64,000 bases of DNA from Linnemannia hyalina. Taxonomy: Eukaryota > Mortierellomycota > Mortierellomycetes > Mortierellales > Mortierellaceae. Where the stretch lies: assembly GCA_019671135.1 (NCBI GenBank), contig JAHRHY010000019.1, forward strand, positions 1 through 64,000, in the 5' to 3' direction. The notes beneath the pieces are model-generated. The model ran no database searches. It was given only the letters and a program-made list of their open reading frames with translations, and was not told where the DNA came from. The position numbers and the translations under genes are program-made. Numbering within the stretch: the first letter of the stretch is position 1; each line of letters begins with the position of its first letter. Shown piece after piece: positions 43,317 through 52,681 of the stretch.

Positions 43317-44247
43317 TATACAACTTCTTTTTTCTGTCTTGTTATCATACAAAATGCGATAGAAATGTCACAATGTTCATACCCATTTGCATCACGAAAT
43401 ATGGGGTACGTTTTAAGAAACGTCTATTTTTAAAGACATAGTTGCTCTTTAAACAACACATTTTCTCTACCTTATTATCACACAAAATGCAATAGAAATG
43501 TCACAATGTTCATACCCATTTGCATCACGAAATATGTAATGTGTTTTAAGAAACGTCTATTTTAAACGACATAACTATTCTGTTAACAACTTCTTTTTTC
43601 TGTCTTGTTATCACACAAAATGCGATAGAAATGTCACAATGTTCATACCCATTTGCATCACGAAATATGTGATACGTTTTAAGAAACGTCCATTTTAAAC
43701 GACATAATTACTCTGTTAACAACACATTTTCTCTACCTTATTATCACACAAAATGCGATAGAAATGTCACAATGTTCATACCCATTTGCATCACGAAATA
43801 TGTGATAAGTTTTAAGAAACGTCTATTTTAAACGACATAATTACTCTGTTAACAACACATTTTTTCTATCTTATTATCACACAAAATGCGATAGAAATGT
43901 CACAATGTTTATACCCATTGGCATCACGAAATATGTGATACGTTTTAAGAAACGTCCATTTTAAACGACATAATTACTCTGTTAACAACACATTTTCTCT
44001 ACCTTATTATCACACAAAATGCGATAGAAACGCCACGATGTTTATATCCATTTGCATCACGAAATATGTGATGTGTTTTAAGAAACGTCTATTTTTAACG
44101 ACATAATTACTCTATTAACAATACATTTTTTCTATCTTGTTATCACACAAAATGCAATAGAAACGTTGTAATATAATAGCCATTTGCATTATAAAATATG
44201 TGATGTGTTTTAAGAAACGTCTATTTTAAACGATATAATTGTTATAT
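43317..44247 (-). repeat. B2 right arm 133-bp repeats
   Basis: Inverted copy of 38531-39461. The full inverted arms of B2 are 37491-39680 and 43098-45287, 2,190 bp each. 44248-44836 is non-coding. Confidence 0.88.
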
Positions 44248-44836
44248 CTACAACTACCCACAATGCATGGTCTAATTGCGATATCTCTGTTTTTACCATT
44301 GTCGTAATTACCTACAATCTGTATAACAATAAATGCTATAACAATTGTAAGTTAACCAAAGTGTAATAATATTAAACGTCGTGCAAATCGTGGGCTTACC
44401 TAAAGTATGTCAACATTAAACATTGTAATACTTACGAGTTTATCAAGAATGTATTAAAATTAAACATCACGATAATCACGAGGTCATCCAAAATGCGTTC
44501 ATATCAAATATCATAACTATGGTAATAACTACAGTTTGTCAGCTGTCGAATCGAATGCCGAATGTCAAATGTCGAATGTCGAATATTGTTGAGAAAGTGT
44601 AGCAATAACGCCATTAAAAACGTATCAGCTACCCTTTCTTTCCAACAACCAATGTTTGTTAAAGCCACTATGCTACTTTTTAAAAAAATCGGGATCCAAC
44701 TTTTTTTTTAAAACTACCACTACATCATCACCAGTATCACGAGTGCTATATTGGATATACACATAGGATATATCATGAAAAGGAGATATTAGTAACCATC
44801 GCTAATTATATAAACACGAAAACAAATGCTCTACTA

Positions 44837-45287
44837 GGAGGCCATCCATGTTCGGCTCCACCAACCATAGACTACAGTATAAAAATATCTGTCAACACCT
44901 ATTAAAACAGTGTGTTCCTTGAGAGTACAACAAATCTCATCAGCTTTTTCCTTCCACCAGTCTCCATTTTCTACATTCACCACCACTACTTTGTAACATC
45001 ATCTACTTTAGCTGAGAAAGCCTTGGACATGATCATCTCATATTGGATCCTTGATATTACAGATAGTAATTTCCTTTCCAATATGAGATGATCATGTCCA
45101 AGGCTTTCTCAGCTAAAGTAGATGATGTTACAAAGTAGTGGTGGTGAATGTAGAAAATGGAGACTGGTGGAAGGAAAAAGCTGATGAGATTTGTTGTACT
45201 CTCAAGGAACACACTGTTTTAATAGGTGTTGACAGATATTTTTATACTGTAGTCTATGGTTGGTGGAGCCGAACATGGATGGCCTCC
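44837..45287. repeat. B2 right terminal palindrome, flipped loop
   Basis: The loop at 45048-45076 reads TCCTTGATATTAC..., opposite to the loop at the right end of B1. Confidence 0.93.
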
Positions 45288-45290
45288 TAT

Positions 45291-46306
45291 GGGAATTATT
45301 CTGTTTGATCGGCTTTCCTAAAATACTTCAATCTGACAATGGTGGAGAATTCGTCAATACAATTACAAAACTTTTGACCACAAAAATGTGCATCGACCAT
45401 CGTCTTATTACCCCTTACCACCCTCGCGGCAATGGTGTGGCCGAAAACCATGTCAAAACAGCCGTACAAATGATCAGAAAACAAGTTCTCGAGGAGGGGC
45501 ATATGTGGGACGAACACCTTCCTTTCATTCAATTATCGATGAACACACGCATTGTATCACTACACAACTCATCTCCATTTTCACTCTTCTTTGCACGTCA
45601 AAACAACGGTTTCAACCACTTCTGTGATGAGAAAAACAATCCATTAACACAAGATAAACTTCTTGAACGACTTGAGTACATGACCAAAACAGTCTTTCCA
45701 GCAATCAAAGAAAATACAGAGAACACTCAAAAGAGAATGATAGAGAGGTTCAATCGTACAGTATTACTCAACGAGTTCCCCGATGGAGCCAAAGTGATGA
45801 CACTTGATCCAATTCTCGGCGAAAAATTATCACCAAGATATGAAGGACCATACACAGTAGTCAACCGCAACGCGGGTGGCGCATATATCCTTAAAGATGG
45901 AACTGGCGCTATTTTAGAAAGATCATACGCACCATCTCAACTCAAACTGGTCCTTGACGACGCCGATGAATCAGACACCTATGAGGTGGAAAAAGTGGTA
46001 GCACATAGGCAACATACACATGACAGTACGAAGAAAGAATATTTCGTCAAATGGAAAAACTATTCCAACAAGCTCAACACCTGGGAACCAGAAGAGAACT
46101 TTGTTGAACGATCTTCTCTTACTTCCTACTGGAAAGATAAAGAAAACATTAATGAACAGCCAAATCCTCTGATAACAGCCGATTCCCCTGCAGATTCTGA
46201 TGATGAACAAGAAGAACAACAAGACGAAGAACAACATGAAGAAGAAGAATCATTATTGCCGCCAAGGCGTAAACGCAGGCGGACCCGCAATCGAAGTAAG
46301 ACATAA
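45291..46306 (+). pseudogene. Gypsy-2 Gag-Pol, segment 2 (integrase core to chromodomain)
   Basis: Resumes the frame after B2. It holds the second integrase aspartate (QSDNGGEF, about 1347) and the glutamate (GVAENHV, about 1382), which complete a D,D-35-E core. A chromodomain follows at about 1563-1620 (YEVEKVVAHR...YFVKWKNYSNKLNTWEPEEN), then an acidic and basic tail. The chromodomain probably directs integration to particular chromatin. Confidence 0.9.
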
Positions 46307-46360
46307 ATTATGTCCATCCACTACATGCCTTTGAAATCCAAGAACTCATAATTCGTTCTT

Positions 46361-46525
46361 CAAAGGGAGAGGAAAGCTGTCGCATTTTCGTGACTGTACA
46401 TTATCAAGAAGCGTACTCAGTGAGATAATTAAGGGCAGTGTCCCTTAGTATTTAAACCCTAGACTTAGTAATAAACGATCCCCCATCTTCTTTCTCACTT
46501 ACTCCAAGGTACGCTATATTTTTCA
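46361..46525 (+). repeat. Gypsy-2 polypurine tract and 3' LTR
   Basis: AAAGGGAGAGGAAAGC (46362-46377) abuts the LTR (46378-46525) and is the likely plus-strand primer. LTR end CA, followed by ATCAG. Confidence 0.9.
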
Positions 46526-46530
46526 ATCAG

Positions 46531-47217
46531 TTCTTCTTTTTGCAAACAACACTCCCTCACTCGCACTCCTGGCCCCTCCATCCCCATCATCCTTCCAAAC
46601 GGTTCCTCTTCCATTTCATCATCCACCTCCACCTTTACCATCGACCGCGACCACTACTCCGACAAACTGGAAGCACTCGTTTACCCCCTCTCCAACTACG
46701 ACCTCATCCTTGGAAAACCCTGGCTAACGACCATCAACCCTTTCATCAACTGGCGAAACAACGACCTTCACTTCACCCACAATGGACACACTGTTCTCTG
46801 GCGCTGTCGTGGTGCCAACGCCAACTCCATCTCCGCTCGCACACAAGGGAAACTCCTCTCTCACCTTCACTTTCACTCCCTTGCTACCCAACCTGGAAAC
46901 GCTGTCTACCTCGCCCTCGTCAAAATCGCTAAAAAGACCAACGACAACAACAGTAACGACAACAAGCCGACCTCCCCTCCACTCTCACCCGACATTCACA
47001 ACATCGTCCACAACGAGTTCCCCGACGTTTTCCCTTCCTCACTCCCCTCTGGCCTTCCCCCTGACAGAGGCGATGCAATGAAGATCGAAACTGATCCGAG
47101 CGCGGATCCCCCCTTTCGCCCTGTTATACATCTCTCGATTGCTGAATTGGATGAACTAAGGAAGCAACTCGACGACCTACTTGGCAAAGGCTTTATCAAA
47201 CCCTCTACCTCCCCTTA
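46531..47217 (+). pseudogene. Gypsy-1 pol, segment 2 (protease to RT start)
   Basis: Continues the protease from 32938 in frame. The typical block NYDLILGKPWL, followed by NPFINW, marks the protease C-terminal side. The gag-proximal RT leader (PPFRPV, LDELRKQLDDLLGKGFIKPS) follows. Cut by C1 at STSP/YGAP with duplication TTA (47215-47217 and 52679-52681). Confidence 0.88.
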
Positions 47218-47712
47218 GCGGCCCCTTCATGTGCAGAGGATATAAAAAGGCATATAAAAAATATCCAAAGTCCAAGGAACGGAGTGTTGACTTCCATAAC
47301 TGGCATATCTCTTCATAGTGGGCAACAGAACACAGAATAAAATAGCAATAGACAGCACAAGAATTTTTAAAATGTAATCTCTCCCCTGTATTTCACGACA
47401 AAGATACAGTTGGGAATACAAGTGCTTTAGATGATCACATACAAGAACTACTCTGTCGAATCTTGCAGTGAGGGTTACAGGTTAATAGTAGATGGACATA
47501 TTCAAGAGTTTGGTGTGCGAAAAATAAGAAGACTTTGTTGTTTGGAGAATGTAGTTGTGTTTAGTAGGATAATCGCGCAAGGAATGTTACAGTGGTTGTT
47601 TTAAATGGTTGATATCATACATACACTCTCCTCTAATGGACGCGGTGGATATCGTCAAGATCTGCAGAGATGTAACAAACACCATATGATAATTTGGACT
47701 TGAAAGGCCTCC
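47218..47712 (+). repeat. C1 left 495-bp direct terminal unit
   Basis: Contains GATATAAAAAGGC and a GAATTTTTAAAATG motif. Imperfect inverted ends (GCGGCCCCTTCATG against GGAGGCCTTTCAAG, 9 of 14). Immediately inside is TAG. Bases 47713-47835 are non-coding with two further TTTTTAAAA motifs. Confidence 0.9.
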
Positions 47713-47835
47713 TAGGTGGAAGTGTCGAAGACATGTTACATTTTTAAAAAGTTCATGCTATATATACAACCACAAATGCCAACTGTTGACAATTGGATAG
47801 TTTTTAAAATATCTACTCTTCATCTGTCTCAACAA

Positions 47836-50082
47836 CTACCAAAACTTTACATCTGGAGAGTACAATTTAGGCAATTCCTCGATCGTGAACCCCATGGCAA
47901 TTAACTTCTGCTTTTGTTTGTTGTTGGTAAATTTGTCTCGACTATAGTTACTGTCACCGTTTGCAGGTATCTTATACAGCAGTCCAACAATAATGTCCTC
48001 TTCGTACCTCTTGAGCAGATGACATCCGTCGAAAAGGTAGTTGGTTGCATATTCATGCTTCTTGTCAAACGAACATGTTGTCCATTTAATTTCGTCTTTA
48101 TCTATGACGATTATACCCGAGGAGCTTTTATCTTTAGGGTACCTTTTCCACATAACATCCTCAGCATCTTTATCATCCTCAGCATCTTTATCATCTTCAG
48201 CATCGTTATCACCCTCAGCATCTTTGTCATCCTCAGCATCGTTATCACCCTCAGCATCTTTGTCATCTTCAGCATCTTTATCACCCACCGCATCTTTGTC
48301 ATCCTCAGCATCTTTATCGCCCTCAGCATCTTTATCATCCTCACATGTGCTCTCATCTTTCTGTGGCAAGCTTTGCTTATGCTCATGCGGTTTAAATCCC
48401 ATAGCAAACAACTTCTCTTTTTCCTTCTGGCTAAGAGAATGACACTCTACATTCTCTGCAGCAATATGGTCATCAGTCATCAAGCCGATTACAGTGTCTT
48501 TTTTGCGCATCTTGAGAATGTGCATTCCATTTACAAGTACATTCTCGGAATATTCCAAGTACTTGTTAAGTTTTTTCCATATCACCTTGGATTTATCTGT
48601 TGGTCCTTCTACTGGTACTTCTTCTTCTACTTCGATCTCCTCGTTGAAAAGCGTCTTTCTCTCTTCATCAGACAATGGTTGAAGTTTCATCTTGCTAAGC
48701 ATGGAGCGTTCCAAGATATCCAACTCTGGAACATCACCGACACCGCGCAGAGCATCAAGCGTAAACAGGCCAACGTATGTATTCTTTCCAGATAGCCTGA
48801 CAATGTACTTGCCATTCATCGTAAACTTAGTTGCATACTCAAGCATGTCGTTATTAGGATGAATCATCCATCCTCTGTCCTTCGCACGTGCTATGTCTTT
48901 CTCTGATCTAATGTTATGCACCGTTGTGGCCAGTGCAAATGTATGTTCATCTTTTCCATCCTTAGAAACGTCTACATTAGAAGATGGCTCTGCATTTTTG
49001 GGCATCTCTGAATGCCTTTTCTTTCGAGAAGTCTTCTTCTCATCATCCTTAGATGACTTTTTATGAGATAGTTTTTCATCAGGGTTATCCTTAGAGGTAT
49101 CATCTCCAGATTCTACATCAGGTCTGTTATTGGACTTGCCATCATCAGAGTCTTTATCATCAGGGGAATCATCGTCAGAGCCAGCATCATCAGACGTATC
49201 ACCATCATCTGTATCATCGTCAGAATTCTCATCAGCAGAAGACTCTTCTATTTTTTCTACATCAGCAGGAGTTGCCTCTTGGAGTCCCATCTTTTGTAAT
49301 ATACGTACCTCTTTGTCAGATAATTTCGGTACAGGAAGATTTTTCCCCATGAGCTCAGGTGGACACAATACAATGTAGAGGTCCTTTTCCTTCAGCTTAA
49401 TAATGTACTTGCCATTTACAGTATAGTTTTTTGCATACAGGAAAGCTGGATTAGTTGCATAACGCATCCATATGCCTGTATTAGCGAGTGGTACATTTTT
49501 CTTGGACGTTATGTCAACTACCTTTGGACTCAACGGAAAGGAGACGGCAATTATATCTTCTTCATCATCATCGGACGGCTCCTCATCCGATGACTCCTGC
49601 TTGTTTCTCTTTCGCTTCTTTGGTTCTTCATCCTCGGAAGTCATATCATCATCTGAAGGGACAAACTCAGGAGTATGTGTCTTCTTGGTTATCTTGGAAG
49701 ACTTGGTACGCTTGTTGGCAGGTGCCTTATTGTTACTGCTTTTCATATGACCTTTATGCTGCTCTCGATGACGTCCACAGTATGTTTCACCAAGTTTGGC
49801 TACACTACCACAATTAGCGCCCTTAATGGTTGTGCCTTGACACTTGCGCGCAGGATCGTGGACATAACAATGCATGCCTTCATCATCAACTTCCTTCATG
49901 CATTTGCGCTTGGACTTGGTGCACTTTGCACCACAAAAGTAGTATCTCTCTACTCCCTCATCCTCATCAAGCGCCTTAAAGATCTTATTTGCATCTTTCT
50001 TGGTAAACTCCACTCCCTTCTTAGAAGAAAATGTCTCGAAGGCCTTGGTGATGAGCTCGATTGTAAGCTGAACGTACTGCAT
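47836..50082 (-). CDS. Family C acidic Cys/His repeat protein (C1 copy), 748 aa
   Basis: Not a recognised full-length family. Residues 50-75 (C50, C54, C61, C72, H75) and 81-105 (C81, C91, C102, H105) form tandem zinc-type modules. The second, CQGTTIKGANC...YCGRH, resembles the small C-x-G/A-T-x2-G...YC-x2-H domain (DUF5763-like) seen in phages and large viruses. Four copies of a 65-aa repeat follow at about 204-270, 404-470, 501-567 and 668-740, each with W, a central (N/D)G(K/M/C)(Y/H) and a VGL-type strand. Between them are acidic, low-complexity linkers, including ten DDKDAE-type hexapeptides. Probably a DNA- or chromatin-binding partner of the transposase; the role is inferred. ATG 50082. 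Confidence 0.75.
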   Translation of the reverse strand: MQYVQLTIELITKAFETFSSKKGVEFTKKDANKIFKALDEDEGVERYYFCGAKCTKSKRKCMKEVDDEGMHCYVHDPARKCQGTTIKGANCGSVAKLGETYCGRHREQHKGHMKSSNNKAPANKRTKSSKITKKTHTPEFVPSDDDMTSEDEEPKKRKRNKQESSDEEPSDDDEEDIIAVSFPLSPKVVDITSKKNVPLANTGIWMRYATNPAFLYAKNYTVNGKYIIKLKEKDLYIVLCPPELMGKNLPVPKLSDKEVRILQKMGLQEATPADVEKIEESSADENSDDDTDDGDTSDDAGSDDDSPDDKDSDDGKSNNRPDVESGDDTSKDNPDEKLSHKKSSKDDEKKTSRKKRHSEMPKNAEPSSNVDVSKDGKDEHTFALATTVHNIRSEKDIARAKDRGWMIHPNNDMLEYATKFTMNGKYIVRLSGKNTYVGLFTLDALRGVGDVPELDILERSMLSKMKLQPLSDEERKTLFNEEIEVEEEVPVEGPTDKSKVIWKKLNKYLEYSENVLVNGMHILKMRKKDTVIGLMTDDHIAAENVECHSLSQKEKEKLFAMGFKPHEHKQSLPQKDESTCEDDKDAEGDKDAEDDKDAVGDKDAEDDKDAEGDNDAEDDKDAEGDNDAEDDKDAEDDKDAEDVMWKRYPKDKSSSGIIVIDKDEIKWTTCSFDKKHEYATNYLFDGCHLLKRYEEDIIVGLLYKIPANGDSNYSRDKFTNNKQKQKLIAMGFTIEELPKLYSPDVKFW
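48159..48342 (-). repeat. 18-nt coding minisatellite in C1
   Basis: About ten 18-nt repeats encoding (D/G)D(K/N)DA(E/V). The whole stretch matches the one in C2 (56135-56318 region). In-frame periodicity keeps the ORF open, and also keeps a long antisense frame open. Confidence 0.9.
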
Positions 50083-50765
50083 GTTTTTGGATATGAACGA
50101 TATAGATTGTACTTGTGATATGGTGGGTGTGAATGACTTTTCAGTTTATGTGTGGTAGATTGCAGCTGCTTAGTACACTGATATAAAGAATTGCAATAAA
50201 AGATGGTTGTATAGGTATGGATGGTTGTATAGATATGGATAATGGTTGGTTGGTTACTAGATAAGATAAAGATTAAGCAAGAGGGAAGTGGAGTCCTTTA
50301 TTTATACTAATTCATGGGACACTGCCACACTGGATATTAATAGCGCTTGCTTATTAACACTGCTTGGCGCTTAGTAACAAAAGAGTTTTAAAAAGGCATC
50401 TAAGTGGTTAATAACGTAGTGTTCCTCGTATGACGTAGATCTTGCTTATTAAGACTGCTTGGCGTTAAAGACGGGGTTTAAAAATGGTTAAGAATGTAGC
50501 ATTCTTTTATGACGTAGGTTTGTACATGTGTTTATCCTCTTTGTTAAATAAAAAGGAATGTTGTAGAATAGCATAGAATAGCATCCGATCTACTACAATA
50601 ATACCATGACTTTTAATAATAGATACCGGTGCATATTAGCGTCTAGGCAGTTAATACCGTATCTCAACGCTGACTAAATAGGCTATGTATGTCTATTCTT
50701 TTAAAAACCTGCAATAAGTCTACAAATTACCATTAACATCCATTTGTCGCTTCGTACTACGTACC
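50083..50765. promoter_or_regulatory. C1 intergenic region with promoter of the large gene
   Basis: 683 bp without a gene. On the minus strand, AGTATAAATAAAGGAC (about 50294-50310) is a TATA-like element about 215 nt before the ATG at 50082. Near 50180-50245 there are short GGTTGTATAG(G/A)TATGGAT repeats. Two diverged direct repeats of the type CTTGCTTATTAA(C/G)ACTGCTTGGCG (about 50347 and 50451) and three TTTAAAAA motifs follow. Confidence 0.45.
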
Positions 50766-52022
50766 TCAAAGCGCAATGGAAAGGCCGGGTTGCAGTATTA
50801 CTGGTGGATCCATTGGTGTGTCCTCATCAGAGTACTGGTCCTCATCAACATTACCATGAAGTTTAATACCAAGAAATTTGTTCTGGAGTTGTGCCATTGT
50901 ATTTCCATCCTCCACTAGCGCACCAACATCAACATATCCCATTGGTTGCTCAACGTCGTTCTCTGTTGTCGGATACTCGAATCCTTCGCGAAGCCAAGCT
51001 GTATGAATTGGTTCTGCAGAAATCTTCAACAAAGCAACCATCTTTTTCATGTTTAAGAGTAACAAAGATAACTTCAACTGCAAATTATATGTTTGTTTCT
51101 TATCCACCAACACAGGAGTACGGTTGTTGTGTTTCTCAAATGTGGAACCAAGGTCTGCAAACAGAGATTCCATCTGCGAGCGGAAACTACCAAAGGTGGT
51201 ATTGTATAACGCTTCTTCCTGTGTAAGTTCCTTGTTCTTCTGTTTACGGTATGGATGAGCGAAATTTTGGACTTTAAGAGTATCAGACTCATCTATAAGC
51301 CTCCTTAAGAACTGTGGATACCCTCCATCGAGAGCAATGCAATCCATCTCATGCACTCTCTTGTCCAACTTCATCGTTAGCAGCATTGTTCCATCAGCAT
51401 TGTTCTTGCAAGATGCAGATTTGGAGACAAATAAAGCCATGCCATTACAATCCATTGCTACCTGTGTGCGTAATCCTGACTTTTTCAGCTTGTAAGAGTA
51501 CATATCAGCACTACTCTCACCTTTGTATGTTGCTCTTGTATCATGACCATCAAGATGCAATGTAACATGCTTAAATAATGGAGGATTCTTTTCCTTTGCA
51601 GACAAAAGGCGTATTTTAATTGTGGAGAACATTGTTGCAATACAGTTGGTGATGTACTTGTTGTGCAAAGTATATTCTTTCTTATAAAACACAGAGTGCA
51701 TTGCATGAAAACTACTTTTTGGCATGTGTGGTTCCATTGCTTCCATAGACAGTCCTTTGACAAGATGATAGAGCATTAAAAGACCTTTCTCCACTTCTTT
51801 GTATGGACCAGGATACTTAACCTTTGGCCAGATGTCAACAAGAAAGAAGTACACTGGAATAGGACCAAGGCGTCGATTTAGGGTTTCTTTTATTTCTGGC
51901 ATATACCCAATTTCCTTGCTTACAGTACGATGATTATTACGTGGTGTAATTGTTGGCCATCCAGCGTTGAGGAAAGTCCAATGGTCATCAAGCAGTTGTT
52001 GGAAGTGTTTTGTTAGATCCAT
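50766..52022 (-). CDS. Family C DDE transposase (C1 copy), 418 aa
   Basis: Triad D158 (HLDGHDTR), D232 (ALDGGY) and E285 (RSQMESLFAD). The start MDLTKHFQ at 52022 aligns with the family B transposase start. In-frame ATGs also exist at 52049 and 52112. A TGA after QPGLSIAL ends this copy 11 codons before the C2 version, which continues LRGTKRQMDVNGNL, so the last residues may not be needed or this copy may be slightly truncated. Confidence 0.85.
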   Translation of the reverse strand: MDLTKHFQQLLDDHWTFLNAGWPTITPRNNHRTVSKEIGYMPEIKETLNRRLGPIPVYFFLVDIWPKVKYPGPYKEVEKGLLMLYHLVKGLSMEAMEPHMPKSSFHAMHSVFYKKEYTLHNKYITNCIATMFSTIKIRLLSAKEKNPPLFKHVTLHLDGHDTRATYKGESSADMYSYKLKKSGLRTQVAMDCNGMALFVSKSASCKNNADGTMLLTMKLDKRVHEMDCIALDGGYPQFLRRLIDESDTLKVQNFAHPYRKQKNKELTQEEALYNTTFGSFRSQMESLFADLGSTFEKHNNRTPVLVDKKQTYNLQLKLSLLLLNMKKMVALLKISAEPIHTAWLREGFEYPTTENDVEQPMGYVDVGALVEDGNTMAQLQNKFLGIKLHGNVDEDQYSDEDTPMDPPVILQPGLSIAL

Positions 52023-52183
52023 AATAATATTTATGTATTGGATTGTCATGACGTTAACCAACAATAACAATTTTTTAAAAAGGCTTATACTTAACTGTAT
52101 ACACAACAGCATGTAGGATGGTATCTATCATACAGCAAGCACATAGTTGAGAATACAAATATATTTTTATATTTTATTCGGTA

Positions 52184-52678
52184 GCGGCCCCTTCATGTGC
52201 AGAGGATATAAAAAGGCATATAAAAAATATCCAAAGTCCAAGGAACGGAGTGTTGACTTCCATAACTGGCATATCTCTTCATAGTGGGCAACAGAACACA
52301 GAATAAAATAGCAATAGACAGCACAAGAATTTTTAAAATGTAATCTCTCCCCTGTATTTCACGACAAAGATACAGTTGGGAATACAAGTGCTTTAGATGA
52401 TCACATACAAGAACTACTCTGTCGAATCTTGCAGTGAGGGTTACAGGTTAATAGTAGATGGACATATTCAAGAGTTTGGTGTGCGAAAAATAAGAAGACT
52501 TTGTTGTTTGGAGAATGTAGTTGTGTTTAGTAGGATAATCGCGCAAGGAATGTTACAGTGGTTGTTTTAAATGGTTGATATCATACATACACTCTCCTCT
52601 AATGGACGCGGTGGATATCGTCAAGATCTGCAGAGATGTAACAAACACCATATGATAATTTGGACTTGAAAGGCCTCC
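52184..52678 (+). repeat. C1 right 495-bp direct terminal unit
   Basis: Same orientation as 47218-47712 and preceded by GGTA. Bases 52023-52183 between the transposase start and this unit are non-coding and hold AATTTTTTAAAAAGG. Confidence 0.9.
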
Positions 52679-52681
52679 TTA

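Larger units (their letters stand above)
37491..45287 (-). mobile_element. Family B element B2, hairpin-ended
   Basis: 7,797 bp, target duplication TAT (37488-37490 and 45288-45290), inserted in the Gypsy-2 integrase. The gene body is inverted relative to B1. The only base change I found by eye against B1 is in the right arm (43245 region, CACCGATTTT against CACCAATTTT). Both palindrome loops are in the orientation opposite to those of B1. Confidence 0.93.
32939..46525 (+). mobile_element. Gypsy-2: second Ty3/gypsy chromovirus-type retrotransposon, split by B2
   Basis: 148-bp LTRs (32939-33086 and 46378-46525), target duplication ATCAG (32934-32938 and 46526-46530), inserted in Gypsy-1 pol. 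One single gag-pol frame and a C-terminal chromodomain. The LTRs differ at one visible position, so this insertion is young. Confidence 0.93.
47218..52678 (-). mobile_element. Family C element C1, composite with direct terminal repeats
   Basis: 5,461 bp, target duplication TTA. Identical-looking 495-bp units (47218-47712 and 52184-52678) lie in direct orientation at both ends. The outer ends are GCGGCCCCTTC and AAGGCCTCC. Two genes, both on the minus strand: the large Cys/His repeat protein and the transposase. The right-end GGAGGCC (reverse complement) is shared with family B. Confidence 0.9.

Noticed and set aside
47914..48795. 293-codon plus-strand ORF in C1 (and 55890-56771 in C2)
   Set aside because: Antisense to the large acidic gene. 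It stays open because of the in-frame 18-nt repeats and codon bias of the sense gene. It has a hydrophobic low-complexity composition and no start or context support.
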